From the NCBI RefSeq assembly GCF_000331995.1, contig NC_020134.1, positions 2,702,627 to 2,766,626 on the forward strand: 64,000 nucleotides of DNA, given 5' to 3'. This stretch comes from Thermoclostridium stercorarium subsp. stercorarium DSM 8532 (GTDB taxonomy: Bacteria > Bacillota > Clostridia > DSM-8532). Below are positions 28,012-37,229 of the stretch, in pieces. A program made the position numbers and the translations under genes. Each line of letters starts with the position of its first letter. The first letter of the stretch is position 1. Under the pieces are notes generated by a model. That model was given only the letters and a program-made list of their open reading frames with translations. It was not told the origin of the DNA and ran no database searches.

Positions 28012-29085
28012 TTATCTTTTTACGCGGGCATTGCCTTCCCAGATGCTCCATACCTGTTCCTCATCAGCAGGCTGGGCGTAGTCCGTCAGGAATGTGGTTG
28101 CCATTGCACCGGTGGCCCATCCGAATTTCACCCATTTGTCGGGCTCCCAGCCTTTCAGAATGCCATAGAGAAGCCCGCCGACAAAGGCATCTCCGCCTCC
28201 TATTCTGTCAAGTACGTGAATTTCACGGGGCTCTGCCACATGCCAGTTATCGCCTTCAAGCATAATTGCACCCCATAAATGCTTGTTTGCGCTCAATACC
28301 TCCCGAAGGGTGGTTGCAAATACCGAAATGTTCGGATATACCGATTTAACCCGGGCAATCATTTCCTTGAAATTGTCCATCTGACCCAGGATATCCTTTC
28401 CGCCGGCTTCAGGCCCTTCAACGCCAAGGCACAGCTGGTAATCCTCCTCGTTACCAATAAGAATGTCCGCAACACGTACTATTTCGGTGAAAATATCCCT
28501 CAGTTCCTTTTCGCGGTTTTTCCAGAAAGAAGCCCGGTAATTCAGGTCAAAGGATATTTTTGTTCCGTATTTTTTTGCGGTTCTGGCCAGTTCAAGGCAG
28601 AATTCGCCCGTTTCAGGGGAAAGAGCGGCAATCAGGCCCGACATATGAAGAATTTTAACACCGTCATGCCCGAACAATTTTTCCAGGTCAAAATCCTTTG
28701 CGCTTAAAGTTCTTCCCACTTCACCGGCACGGTCATTCCAGACCCTCGGCCCTCTTACGCCAAAACCCATATCGGCGATATTGAACTGGTGACGATATCC
28801 CCACGGCCCGCCTTGCGGAACTTCCTTGCCTTCATATTCAATATGCCGGCTTGCCAGATCATCCTTGATAAACCTTGCAATGGGACTGTCCTTAACAAAC
28901 GCGGTTAATACCTTGACCCTGAGTCCCAGATAGGAAATTACGCTGGCCACATTGGTTTCGGCGCTGGTAGCCTGCATGTAATACATATTACTGCAGTGTA
29001 CCGGCTGAAAATTGACTGGAGTAATCCTTACGCCCATGCTTGTCGGAACCACGAGAGCATAAACAGCATTTTCCTTCAGTTGCAT
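28012..29085 (-). CDS. PfkB-family sugar or sugar-acid kinase
   Basis: The 357-aa protein is of the ribokinase/PfkB fold. The C-terminal catalytic motif is DRIGGGDAFVGGLLYG, with the catalytic Asp in place, preceded by SFDLNYRASFW and ADILIGNEEDY. These segments resemble 2-keto-3-deoxygluconate kinases. The N-terminus (MQLKENAVYALVVPTSMG) lacks the usual GE motif at the start, so substrate specificity is uncertain. GGAGGGG precedes ATG 29085. As the first gene of an operon with gnd and a LarA-family protein, a gluconate-type kinase is the attractive inference; KDG kinase is the alternative. Confidence 0.85.
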   Translation of the reverse strand: MQLKENAVYALVVPTSMGVRITPVNFQPVHCSNMYYMQATSAETNVASVISYLGLRVKVLTAFVKDSPIARFIKDDLASRHIEYEGKEVPQGGPWGYRHQFNIADMGFGVRGPRVWNDRAGEVGRTLSAKDFDLEKLFGHDGVKILHMSGLIAALSPETGEFCLELARTAKKYGTKISFDLNYRASFWKNREKELRDIFTEIVRVADILIGNEEDYQLCLGVEGPEAGGKDILGQMDNFKEMIARVKSVYPNISVFATTLREVLSANKHLWGAIMLEGDNWHVAEPREIHVLDRIGGGDAFVGGLLYGILKGWEPDKWVKFGWATGAMATTFLTDYAQPADEEQVWSIWEGNARVKR

Positions 29086-29216
29086 TAATTGCCCCTCCTT
29101 TGTTCAAAATATTAAAATTTATTAATTATATTTTAAATCATTTTGTCAATTTTGGACAGGTTAAATATTCCATTTCAACTCCGAACGCTATCAACCCCTC
29201 AAAACGAAAATCAGCA

Positions 29217-30776
29217 TTAAATTGCCTGTATATCTTTGAATATTCCCACAGATGCAAAGAATAAACATACAACCACGAACAAATTCCATGCAGTAACCGA
29301 CAAAAGGGCATAAAATTCATTTCCGGCGCTATGATAAATCAGCATCAAAAAAATAATCCCGGGGAGTACGACAAAAAACGAAACGAAAAGCTTTACAAAA
29401 ATCAGCATGGCCTTACTGTGAGTTTTGCCGAAAAGCCGGCGGCACACTATATCGACGTAAATATATACCGCGCCGTAAAGCGTATAGCTCACAATACAAA
29501 GCAGTATAACAGGAATGCCGGCATCAAACATGAAACAGGCGATGGTAAACAGAATGGCGCCGTCAAGCAGGTTTTTAATGTTCTCCATAAGGGTGGCATA
29601 AAAAAGCTTTTTGACATTGGATTCCGGAATTAGGAATATATAATGTTTGCCCAACTCCATTGGCCATTTCCCCTGAACCACAAGAAAAAAAAGCATATAT
29701 GCGCTGAAAAACAATGTAATAAATACGCTTGAGGCTTCTTCGGGCATTATAAACTTAGAACCTATGCCGCCGAGAATAACTATTAACGTTGACTTGTCGA
29801 AAAAAAGGAAATAGCTTATCTTCCTGTATTCCAGCATATGCTTTTCAAAAATGGTTTTTGCGCCGCAGGAAGAAAACCCGCCTTTCACCCGTCTTATTTT
29901 TTTGGTTTCGAGACTTGCGTCCCGGCCTTCACGCTTTGCCCTTATTCTTGATTCAAATTCTTCGGTGGCGTTCAAAACATCCTCATAGAAATCCAGATTC
30001 ATTCCGGACATCGCAGCCATGCAAAACCCGATTATGACAACAAGAACAAAGATATTGACGAAGAAATTCAGGTCAATGCCGTACACGGCGGCTGACGCTA
30101 TTGCCGAAATCTGTCCGGAAACGGGAATGTACGAAAAAACAACGGAATTCAGATATGCGATCAAAGCATCGCCCAATGAGCGTTTTTCCGCCAGTGTTAA
30201 AACAAATCCCAGTATAAACAGTACTGCGGAAATATCAAGAATTCGTTTTACCAATATTCGCCTTTCTCCGCTTTTCGACGCAAAACTGTAAACAACCATT
30301 CCCAGTACGGGAGAAGAAACAGAATAAAACAGGACTGCAATAAGGAATGCGACAACGCCGTTTTTTGCGAGTATAAAATTGTTTTTTATATTGGGTATTT
30401 GAAAAAACGCAATTAAAACAACAAGCAAGGAAGTGCCCATACGTTTTATAAAACCGTATAAGAGCACATGGCTTGGCTTTAGCGGCGCAGTGAAAACCAT
30501 GTTCACGTCGGCAAAACGGAAATATGTGCTGCCCTTTTCAATTCCCCGCCTCAGCCCGGTATATAACGCCATTAAGTTGAAACCGGTAACCGCTGCGCTG
30601 AATAAATCGCCGTTAATGTTTCTTACCGTTCCAGAAGGCATAATCAGCGCAATTACGATAAAACACGCCAGCATCATTCCGATTATTATATATCCAATGA
30701 GCGCAAGGGGTTTATAGGCCAGCCCCCGTATGATGTTTTTCAGCTGTTTTCGTATTATAAAGAACATTGAGTTCAT
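29217..30776 (-). CDS. Putative ABC exporter permease, 519 aa
   Basis: A large polytopic membrane protein with about ten to twelve hydrophobic segments in two blocks, separated by a charged cytoplasmic stretch (RAKREGRDASLETKKIRRVK, residues about 280-300). It resembles the putative ABC exporter family (PF16962-like) found in Clostridia, in which the ATPase is encoded next door. Start: ATG 30776, which overlaps the ATPase stop as ATGA; GGGAG lies 9 nt upstream. No substrate can be named from sequence. Confidence 0.8.
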   Translation of the reverse strand: MNSMFFIIRKQLKNIIRGLAYKPLALIGYIIIGMMLACFIVIALIMPSGTVRNINGDLFSAAVTGFNLMALYTGLRRGIEKGSTYFRFADVNMVFTAPLKPSHVLLYGFIKRMGTSLLVVLIAFFQIPNIKNNFILAKNGVVAFLIAVLFYSVSSPVLGMVVYSFASKSGERRILVKRILDISAVLFILGFVLTLAEKRSLGDALIAYLNSVVFSYIPVSGQISAIASAAVYGIDLNFFVNIFVLVVIIGFCMAAMSGMNLDFYEDVLNATEEFESRIRAKREGRDASLETKKIRRVKGGFSSCGAKTIFEKHMLEYRKISYFLFFDKSTLIVILGGIGSKFIMPEEASSVFITLFFSAYMLFFLVVQGKWPMELGKHYIFLIPESNVKKLFYATLMENIKNLLDGAILFTIACFMFDAGIPVILLCIVSYTLYGAVYIYVDIVCRRLFGKTHSKAMLIFVKLFVSFFVVLPGIIFLMLIYHSAGNEFYALLSVTAWNLFVVVCLFFASVGIFKDIQAI

Positions 30777-31483
30777 AGAGCCTGGCTCCCTTCTGTGCAC
30801 CTGAAAAACACTTCTTCAAGCTTTTCGCCTTTTTCTTCCAGTTCCTGTCGTGTCCTGGCCAGCACAACCTTACCCCTGTTCATGATAAGGACCTTATCCC
30901 AGACCTCCTCAATGCTGTCTATTATATGCGTACTGATTAACACTGCGCATCCGGCGTTTTTGAGTTCGATAAATATATTTTTCAGCTCTTTAATGGCTTT
31001 TGGATCAAGCCCCACCATTGGCTCGTCAAACATAACCATTCTGGGATTAATTATTAGTGCGCAGCATATGCTGAGTTTCTGCTGCATACCTTTCGACAGC
31101 TCCTTGCCAAGTTTGTTCACCTTATCCTGCAAATCAAAGCGACAAATCAGTTTTTCCGCCCTTTCTTTCCAGCCGGCGTCCAGCCTGTAGGCACGAGCAA
31201 TGAATTCAATATGCTCATATACCGTTAAATATTCGTACACAGCCGCAGTTTCGGGCACATAGCCGAAAATTTTTTTTGCTTCCACCGACTTGCACGGATG
31301 TCCGTCAATCAGAATATCACCGTCAAACCTTAAAAGTCCGGCTATGGACTTTATCGTCGTACTCTTTCCCGCGCCGTTCGGCCCCAGTAATACGACAATT
31401 TCACCGTTTTCCACCTCAAAACTTATATTGTCAGCGGCAACGATATTATTATATTTCTTAGTCAACCCCTTAACCTGAAGCAT
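30773..31483 (-). CDS. ABC exporter ATP-binding protein
   Basis: The 236-aa ATPase has Walker A LLGPNGAGKSTTIKSIAGL, Q-loop YVPETAAVYEYLTVYEH, signature LSKGMQQKLSICCAL, Walker B MVMFDEPMVGLDP and the H-loop STHI. The YVPE Q-loop and lack of accessory domains fit the export type (ABC-2-like). ATG 31483 follows AAGGAAGGTG. Its stop overlaps the permease start by four bases, so the two are translated as a unit. Confidence 0.93.
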   Translation of the reverse strand: MLQVKGLTKKYNNIVAADNISFEVENGEIVVLLGPNGAGKSTTIKSIAGLLRFDGDILIDGHPCKSVEAKKIFGYVPETAAVYEYLTVYEHIEFIARAYRLDAGWKERAEKLICRFDLQDKVNKLGKELSKGMQQKLSICCALIINPRMVMFDEPMVGLDPKAIKELKNIFIELKNAGCAVLISTHIIDSIEEVWDKVLIMNRGKVVLARTRQELEEKGEKLEEVFFRCTEGSQAL

Positions 31484-31616
31484 AAATTCTCACCTTCCTT
31501 AAGTCACATGCCTTCTTATGCCGTATAACGGTATTATAACCATGAATTTTGCAAGCCTTACGCCAATGCTATAAACGCAGCAGACATGTATGAAGTTTTC
31601 TGCAAGGAATAAATTC

Positions 31617-31652
31617 CAAATAAAAAAGAGTGAGGTTAATTTACTCACTCTT
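31617..31652 (-). terminator. Terminator overlapping the stop of the SEC-C gene
   Basis: Stem AAGAGTGAG / CTCACTCTT (31626-31652, 9-nt loop) followed on the minus strand by TTTTATTTGG. The stop codon of the SEC-C gene (31641-31643) lies in the loop. It closes the ddl-murI-ywiB-argS-SEC-C series. Confidence 0.8.
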
Positions 31653-32147
31653 TGTTTTTCCACAGCACTTTTTATATTTTTTGCCGCTGCCGCACGGGCA
31701 GGGATCGTTTCTGCCGATTTTCTGAACGGTAACACGGCTGTCCTGATGGACCTGCATGCGGATTTGCCGCCTTTTTTCCTCCGCCAGGATGTCATTCCAC
31801 TGCGGCAGGGTATACAGCCACTCGGCCTTCACTTTAAGCATATTATAGTAAAGCTTTTCAAAATCAATATTTAAAGTAATCTCTGAATCCTCGTTCAGGT
31901 CCTCAAGGTTCAGCTTTTCGGTAAGGCTTGTGTTAATCCCGTCAAGAAAGCCCATGAAGACCACCGGCTCCATTGAAAAACCGCCGGCAAGTTCTTTTAC
32001 GGTACCTTTTAAAGTATTTTGCCGTTTCTCAAGAATTTCTTCATATGCCTTCTTTTCCAGGTCCAGGTATGATTCTATAAACTGCCTGTATGTAGCGGTA
32101 TTCTGGCTGTTTTCCAGCTTCTCTCTCCATTCCTGGTATAAACCCAT
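31641..32147 (-). CDS. SEC-C motif protein
   Basis: The 168-aa protein is mostly helical and charged, and ends with [18 protein letters not shown], the SEC-C zinc-binding motif known from the C-terminus of SecA and from many stand-alone proteins. The remaining 145 residues are not a family I can name. GGAG precedes ATG 32147. It lies 59 bp after argS and is probably co-transcribed with it. Function is unknown; SEC-C tails bind zinc and often nucleic acid, ribosomes or SecB. Confidence 0.8.
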   Translation of the reverse strand: MGLYQEWREKLENSQNTATYRQFIESYLDLEKKAYEEILEKRQNTLKGTVKELAGGFSMEPVVFMGFLDGINTSLTEKLNLEDLNEDSEITLNIDFEKLYYNMLKVKAEWLYTLPQWNDILAEEKRRQIRMQVHQDSRVTVQKIGRNDPCPCGSGKKYKKCCGKTKSE

Positions 32148-32206
32148 ATGTTTTCTCCTTTCCTTATTTTTTCACCGGTATATTTATCCAAAGAGAGCGC
32201 AATTTA

Positions 32207-33898
32207 CTACATTTTTTCGGGGGCTTCTATTTTGAGCAAATCCAGTACGTTTTTTATCACAATTCTGGTGCAGTGGATAAGGAACAGTCTCGCCTGCATT
32301 AAATCCTCCCGTTCCCCCTTAACCCTGCATGCATTATAAAATCTATGGAAATGGGAAGCCACATCAATTACATAGTGAGTCAGCCGGCTTGGCTCCAGCG
32401 TTTGCGCGGCCATTCTGATTTCTTCGGGATATTCGGCAAGCTTTTTAATCAGTGCCAGTTCTTCGGGCTGCGTCAGCAGAGCCAGGTTAATCCTGTCGGC
32501 AGGAAGCATTTCTATATTTTCTTCATTAAGCTTTCTCAAAATGCTGCAAATCCTTGCATGGGCATACTGGACATAGAAAACTGGGTTGTTATTGGACTGC
32601 TCAACCGCCAGGTCCATATCAAAATCCAGATGACTGCCCGAAGTCTTCATGTTGAAAAAGAACCTTGCCGCATCCACGCCCACTTCGTCAAGCAGGTCGT
32701 CCAGGGTTATGGCGCGGCCTGTTCTCTTGGACATTCTTACAATCTCGCCGTCTTTGTAAAGATGAACAAGCTGGAACAGCACAATCTGCAGCCTGTCCTT
32801 CGAGATTCCCAGCGCTTCCATCGCGGCCTTCATTCTTGCCACATGTCCGTGATGATCGGCGCCCCAAAGGTTTATAACCCTGTCAAAACCTCTCTTTACA
32901 AACTTATTGCGGTGATATGCTATATCCGATGCCATATATGTCGGATAACCGTTTTGCCGTATCAGGACCTCATCCTTTTCAAGCCCTGTTTTTTCGGCAC
33001 TTAACCACACCGCACCGTCCTTTTCAACAACATATCCCCGTTCCCTTAAAATGTTCATTGTCTCTTCTATTTCGCCTTCATAAAGCGAGCTTTCGCTGAA
33101 CCAGACATCGTAATTTATCCTGTATCTGGTAAGACCGTCGCGGATCCTTTTAAGGTTCCTCGGCAGCGCATATTCAACAAGGGCCTTTCTTCTCTCCTCA
33201 GGGCTCTTATCGAGAAGATTGTCGCCATGTTCCTTTATATAGTCTTTTACATGATCTATAATATCCTCGCCATGGTATCCGTCCTCGGGGAACGGCACGC
33301 TGTCTTCCCCCATGAACTGCTGAAGGTATCTTGCTTCAAGGGATATCCCAAACTTCTCAATCTGGTTTCCAGCGTCATTAATGTAATATTCCCTTGTTAC
33401 ATTGTAGCCCGCCTTTTCAAGCACACTGGCTATGCAATCACCCAGCGCACCGCCGCGGGCATTGCCCATATGCAAAGGACCGGTGGGATTGGCACTGACA
33501 AACTCCACCATTACCTTTTCGCCGTTTCCGATATTTATTTCGCCGTAGTGTTCCCGTTTTTCGTCTATAAGCCTTAAAGTCCTGTACAGCCATTCGTTGT
33601 TGAAATAAAAGTTAATAAACCCCGGCCCCGCCACTTCAACCTTATCGATATACGTTCCTTCGGTTTTAATGTGCTTCACAATAACCTGAGCCAAATTCCG
33701 CGGCGCCATTTTCATCTGTTTTGCCATTTGCATAGCCAGGTTTGTGGATAAATCGCCAAAGGCTTCTTCCCTTGGCCTTTCAAACATAATTTTTGGAATT
33801 TCGGCCTCGGGAAGCTCTCCTTCGGATATTGCCCGAGAAATTGCATTTTTTACCGCAGTTTCAAGCTGTTCGGTAATTTCCTCATAAATACTGTACAT
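32207..33898 (-). CDS. argS: Arginyl-tRNA synthetase
   Basis: Class I synthetase, 563 aa. The N-terminal ArgRS additional domain is followed by SANPTGPLHMGNARGGALGD, which holds the HxGN (HIGH-equivalent) motif. YINDAGNQIEKFG, ADHHGHVARM and VRMSKRTG (KMSK-like) follow. The C-terminal anticodon-binding helices carry VQYAHARICSI and HFHRFYNACRV. ATG 33898 follows GAGGGATG. A YwiB-like gene lies 21 bp upstream, the order known from Bacillus (ywiB-argS). Confidence 0.97.
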   Translation of the reverse strand: MYSIYEEITEQLETAVKNAISRAISEGELPEAEIPKIMFERPREEAFGDLSTNLAMQMAKQMKMAPRNLAQVIVKHIKTEGTYIDKVEVAGPGFINFYFNNEWLYRTLRLIDEKREHYGEINIGNGEKVMVEFVSANPTGPLHMGNARGGALGDCIASVLEKAGYNVTREYYINDAGNQIEKFGISLEARYLQQFMGEDSVPFPEDGYHGEDIIDHVKDYIKEHGDNLLDKSPEERRKALVEYALPRNLKRIRDGLTRYRINYDVWFSESSLYEGEIEETMNILRERGYVVEKDGAVWLSAEKTGLEKDEVLIRQNGYPTYMASDIAYHRNKFVKRGFDRVINLWGADHHGHVARMKAAMEALGISKDRLQIVLFQLVHLYKDGEIVRMSKRTGRAITLDDLLDEVGVDAARFFFNMKTSGSHLDFDMDLAVEQSNNNPVFYVQYAHARICSILRKLNEENIEMLPADRINLALLTQPEELALIKKLAEYPEEIRMAAQTLEPSRLTHYVIDVASHFHRFYNACRVKGEREDLMQARLFLIHCTRIVIKNVLDLLKIEAPEKM

Positions 33899-33919
33899 AA
33901 AGTTATCATCCCTCTTTAT

Positions 33920-34336
33920 TTACTGAACTTTTACATTGAGAGTGGTAAAGCTTGTAAGCTGATTATTCACTTCGATAAAGTATTCCACATCAATGCTGCC
34001 ACCTGAATCGTCCATATTTACGGATACTTTCTGGGCCGTTACCCCAACCTCGAAGGTACCGTATTCGGTACTGTATTCGGAGGTATGCTTCCGTCCTTTC
34101 TGAAAAACCATTAAACTGCTTACATTCCCGGAACGGATAAGCGTAACCGAATCGGGTTCTATTTTCAGGGTGGTGGTTGTTCCCTCCATACCCGTTAAAT
34201 CGCTTTCATTATACGTGATATAGTAATTATCTCCTTCCTTGTAATAAACGCCTTCGGTAACAAAATTGAAAACATCTGCTTCCTTGTCCGGATGCTCCTG
34301 CACGCTGTTAACTGTAATCATTACGTCTTTCTTCAA
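33920..34336 (-). CDS. DUF1934/YwiB-like beta-barrel protein
   Basis: The 138-aa protein matches the DUF1934 family in length, in its start LKKDVMITVNSVQ, in YYITYNESDLTGMEGTTTTLKI and in the C-terminal FIEVNNQL. The family adopts a lipocalin-like barrel; its role is unknown. I start at TTG 34336, 7 nt after GAGGG, because the family begins with KKD; the ATG at 34354 has no binding site. It lies between murI and argS on the same strand. Confidence 0.82.
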   Translation of the reverse strand: MKKDVMITVNSVQEHPDKEADVFNFVTEGVYYKEGDNYYITYNESDLTGMEGTTTTLKIEPDSVTLIRSGNVSSLMVFQKGRKHTSEYSTEYGTFEVGVTAQKVSVNMDDSGGSIDVEYFIEVNNQLTSFTTLNVKVQ

Positions 34337-34411
34337 CGTTTTTCCCTCTTTCACATACTTAATAACTTAATATTTCTATATCATATTTACCATAAATTTT
34401 ACAAGTTTTAT

Positions 34412-35215
34412 TTAATAATTTTCCAAATCCACCCGTTCAATATTGGCAATCTCCTGTCCGAGTATCATTTTACCAAGTTTTTTGAACTTTTCCACGCTGT
34501 CACTTGTATAATACCGGTATGTGGCAGTTTCATTCCGGCTTTCAAGATTCTCTTTACGTAAAGTTTCCTTCAGAGCAACCGCCAGTTCTTCAGCCGAACT
34601 TACAAGAACCACATCATCACCCATGACTTTTCGTATTGTATCGGCAAGCAGCGGATAATGAGTGCATCCCAATACAAGAGTGTCTATCTGTGCCTGTTTC
34701 AGTTCCTTCAGATATTCTTCGGCAACCATCCGGGCAATTTCATTATCCCACCAGCCTTCTTCCGCGAGATTTACAAACAGCGGGCACGCCTTTGAAAAGA
34801 TCTGCACGCCGGGATTCACTTTCTTGATGGCTTCGTAATAAACGCCGCTTTGTATGGTTGCCGGCGTGGCTATTACCCCTATTCTTCCGTGTTTAGTTTT
34901 TTTTAGCGCGCTTTTTGCTCCCGATTCGATAACCCCGAGAACGGGCACGCCAACCGTCGTACTTAGTTCGGGAAGAGCCACCGCGCTTATCGTATTACAC
35001 GCCGCAACCAAAAGCTTAACATCCATCGACAGCAAAAAAGCCATATCCTGCTTCGTGTACTGAATAACAGTTTCCCGTGATTTTGTACCGTATGGCGCCC
35101 TGCCGTCATCACCAAAATAAATAATGCTTTCACTGGGAAGCTGCTTCATGATTTCCTTTACCACCGTCAGTCCGCCCAGCCCTGAATCAAAAACTCCTAT
35201 AGGTCTGTTATCCAT
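34412..35215 (-). CDS. murI: Glutamate racemase
   Basis: Makes D-glutamate for the peptidoglycan stem. The 267-aa protein has IGVFDSGLGGLTVVKEI, YFGDDGRAPYGTKS and the two catalytic Cys in AACNTISA and GCTHYPLLA. Start ATG 35215 overlaps the ddl stop by one base (TAATG) and uses a GAGGAG inside the ddl end, so it is translationally coupled to ddl. D-Ala-D-Ala ligase and glutamate racemase are thus made together. Confidence 0.96.
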   Translation of the reverse strand: MDNRPIGVFDSGLGGLTVVKEIMKQLPSESIIYFGDDGRAPYGTKSRETVIQYTKQDMAFLLSMDVKLLVAACNTISAVALPELSTTVGVPVLGVIESGAKSALKKTKHGRIGVIATPATIQSGVYYEAIKKVNPGVQIFSKACPLFVNLAEEGWWDNEIARMVAEEYLKELKQAQIDTLVLGCTHYPLLADTIRKVMGDDVVLVSSAEELAVALKETLRKENLESRNETATYRYYTSDSVEKFKKLGKMILGQEIANIERVDLENY

Positions 35216-36321
35216 TATAATCTCCTCTCAAACGATCTATAATACTCCTTACAGCGCAGTAACGAAAGCTCGATCAGTTTCTCCAGCAATTCTTTGTAGC
35301 TTATACCGACCGCCTCCCACAGCTTCGGATACATGCTTATGCTTGTAAAACCGGGCATCGTATTTATTTCGTTAATAATTACCTTCTGTGTGCGTTTTTC
35401 CACGAAGAAATCAACCCGGGCAAGAATCGCGCAGTCCAGCGCTTTAAACGCCGTCACGGCATCGGCGCGGATTTTTTCCACAATTTCCCTGTCCAGGTCG
35501 GCGGGTATGCAAATCCTTGAATCGGATTTTATATATTTGGCTTCATAATCATAAAACTCATTACAAGGAATAATTTCTCCGACGGTCGACGCAACAGGCT
35601 CGTCAAACCCAAGGACCGCACATTCCACTTCCCTGCCGTCTATATATTCCTCTACAAGGATTTTACGGTCATAATTCGCAGCATACTCAAGGGCTTTGGG
35701 AAGCTCATCCGGATGTTTTACCTTTGAAACGCCAACCGACGAACCCGCGTTTGAAGGCTTTACAAAACACGGGTATCCTATCAGAGTTTCAACCTTTTTC
35801 TGGACTTCGGATATATTGCTGTGAATCTCCGGCCTTTTCACCACAATATACTTTGCCTGGTTAAGACCCGCCTTTTCAAAAAGGACCTTGCTTACCGCTT
35901 TGTCCATTCCGACCGCCGACGAAAGAACGTTGCAGCCGACATAAGGAATTCCGGCCAGTTCAAGCAGCCCCTGAATTGTTCCGTCTTCACCGTTTACACC
36001 ATGCAATACGGGAAAAACAATGTCTACCGGGCGGCCGCATATTTCCTCAATAAATTTCCTTACAGACGGGAAAGTTGTCTCAGAACCGGCCTTGTTTTTT
36101 CCGAACTCCCGCCGTGCCTGTTCTTCCCATTCGCCTGTCCCTATGTATTTATATTCGCCATGATAAGGAAGCCATTCTCCGTTTTTTGTAATTCCCACAG
36201 GTAATATATCGAATTTTTCCTTATCGAGATTTTCAAGAACTGACTGGGCGGAAACCCGCGACACTTCGTGCTCGGATGACTGGCCACCGAAAAGGACAAT
36301 AACCCTGACTTTTTCTTTCAC
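35215..36321 (-). CDS. ddl: D-alanine--D-alanine ligase
   Basis: ATP-grasp ligase that makes D-Ala-D-Ala. The 368-aa protein has LFGGQSSEHEVSRVSAQSV, PVLHGVNGEDGTIQGLLEL, FVKPSNAGSSVGVSKV, EFYDYEAKYI and NEINTMPGFTSISMYPKLWE. The Tyr in YDYEAKY is the residue usual in D-Ala-specific enzymes, so a D-lactate ligase is unlikely. I start at GTG 36321, 6 nt after AAGGTG; a GTG at 36330 is inside that site. It heads the ddl-murI-ywiB-argS-SEC-C series with a promoter near 36431-36460. Confidence 0.94.
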   Translation of the reverse strand: MKEKVRVIVLFGGQSSEHEVSRVSAQSVLENLDKEKFDILPVGITKNGEWLPYHGEYKYIGTGEWEEQARREFGKNKAGSETTFPSVRKFIEEICGRPVDIVFPVLHGVNGEDGTIQGLLELAGIPYVGCNVLSSAVGMDKAVSKVLFEKAGLNQAKYIVVKRPEIHSNISEVQKKVETLIGYPCFVKPSNAGSSVGVSKVKHPDELPKALEYAANYDRKILVEEYIDGREVECAVLGFDEPVASTVGEIIPCNEFYDYEAKYIKSDSRICIPADLDREIVEKIRADAVTAFKALDCAILARVDFFVEKRTQKVIINEINTMPGFTSISMYPKLWEAVGISYKELLEKLIELSLLRCKEYYRSFERRL

Positions 36322-36430
36322 AATAATCACCTTCTAATCCGGAAATATATAGTACCATCGGCTTTGACACTTATATGAAACCTATCAAGCACCGCATTGT
36401 GCAATATGCTGCGATACAGAAGCTCCTTTG

Positions 36431-36460
36431 ATTATACATGAAACTACCCGTCTTTTACAA
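36431..36460 (-). promoter_or_regulatory. Promoter upstream of ddl, embedded in a hairpin
   Basis: Minus strand TTGTAA (36455-36460), 18 bp, TATAAT (36431-36436). The -35 box lies in the loop and right arm of a CCCGTCTT / AAGACGGG hairpin (36447-36466) that could also end gerM transcripts, though only TAGTTT follows it. The leader to ddl is about 100 nt. Confidence 0.55.
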
Positions 36461-36495
36461 GACGGGCAGACTTTTGGTCGACTGAATAAAATCTG

Positions 36496-36533
36496 CATGT
36501 TAAGCTGCCTGAAACATGTTAAGCTGCCTGAAA
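36496..36533. repeat. Perfect 19-bp tandem duplication abutting the gerM-like stop
   Basis: A 19-bp unit starting CATGTTAAGCTGCC occurs twice without interruption (36496-36514 and 36515-36533). The second copy ends at the base beside the stop codon of the lipoprotein gene. It looks like a recent replication-slippage duplication. Confidence 0.85.
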
Positions 36534-37229
36534 TCAGTCTTCAAGGATGTCCTCGTCATATGTTTCGGTTGCACCCGTTTCCTGAGCTTCGTCCTGGAAA
36601 AGGCCGTCATCCTCAGGAAGCACCGTAAAGCTTTGTTTCCTGTCAATTAACGATTCATTTCTCGGAAATGCGTTATCAAACCGGAAATTACCCTTGAATT
36701 CCTTCTGCTCCTTTCCGTTTATCAAAAACTTCACCGTTTCAATGTCTTTAAGCTCGGTAAGTGTATTAACAATAGAAAATATCGTGATTTCCTCAGCCTC
36801 CTTGCCGCCGGGATGATTGTCCACAAATTCCTTCGTCATGTCAACAATGGCGGTGCGTCCCTCAATTTTAACCGGTGATCTGAGGGAAGCTCCTTCAGGT
36901 ATTGTGGGTTTCAACTCACTGCTCGACGGCCCCTTAACAAGTTCCTTAACCAGTACCGAAGCCAGCTGTTCGGTTCCCTGCTTTGCATCTTCCATATTTA
37001 TATAGCGTATTTCGTTTACAAGACGGGTTCCGTCCTGATTCGAAAAATAAAGTGTTACAGGTAACTTTTCATTCAGCCTTCGTGCATCTTCCTCGCTTAA
37101 AACAATACTGCTTACCGGGCGTAATTCGTCCTCTTCAAGCTGTTTTAACGCTTTGTCGTCGGATTTAAGGCAACTGGTGAACAGTACAAGAAAAATCAGC
37201 GGCAAAGTTATAGCGAGAAATTTTTTCAT
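36534..37229 (-). CDS. GerMN-domain lipoprotein (GerM-like)
   Basis: The 231-aa protein has a lipoprotein signal with TSC at residues 18-20. One GerMN domain (about residues 55-175) carries LPVTLYFSNQDGTRLVNEIRY, ELVKGPSSSELKPTIPEGA, AIVDMTKEFVDNHPGG and VNTLTELKDIETVKFLINGK. GerM of Bacillus is needed for sporulation and cortex-dependent germination and has two such domains; this one has a single domain and an acidic tail. AAGGAG precedes ATG 37229. An inverted repeat folds back on the start codon. Spore-related function is an inference from family and from sleB/cwlD nearby. Confidence 0.85.
   Translation of the reverse strand: MKKFLAITLPLIFLVLFTSCLKSDDKALKQLEEDELRPVSSIVLSEEDARRLNEKLPVTLYFSNQDGTRLVNEIRYINMEDAKQGTEQLASVLVKELVKGPSSSELKPTIPEGASLRSPVKIEGRTAIVDMTKEFVDNHPGGKEAEEITIFSIVNTLTELKDIETVKFLINGKEQKEFKGNFRFDNAFPRNESLIDRKQSFTVLPEDDGLFQDEAQETGATETYDEDILED

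Noticed and set aside
29086-29216. TTGACA and TATAAT upstream of the PfkB operon as a promoter
   Set aside because: The two boxes are only 13 bp apart, so I could not place a reliable promoter although one must be near.
32345-33004. A 219-aa open frame on the plus strand inside argS
   Set aside because: argS has all its motifs on the other strand; the mirror frame has no start signal.
35215-36321. Ddl considered as a VanA-type D-Ala-D-Lac ligase
   Set aside because: The YDYEAKY segment carries the Tyr usual in D-Ala-D-Ala ligases, and it stands in a murI operon without van genes.
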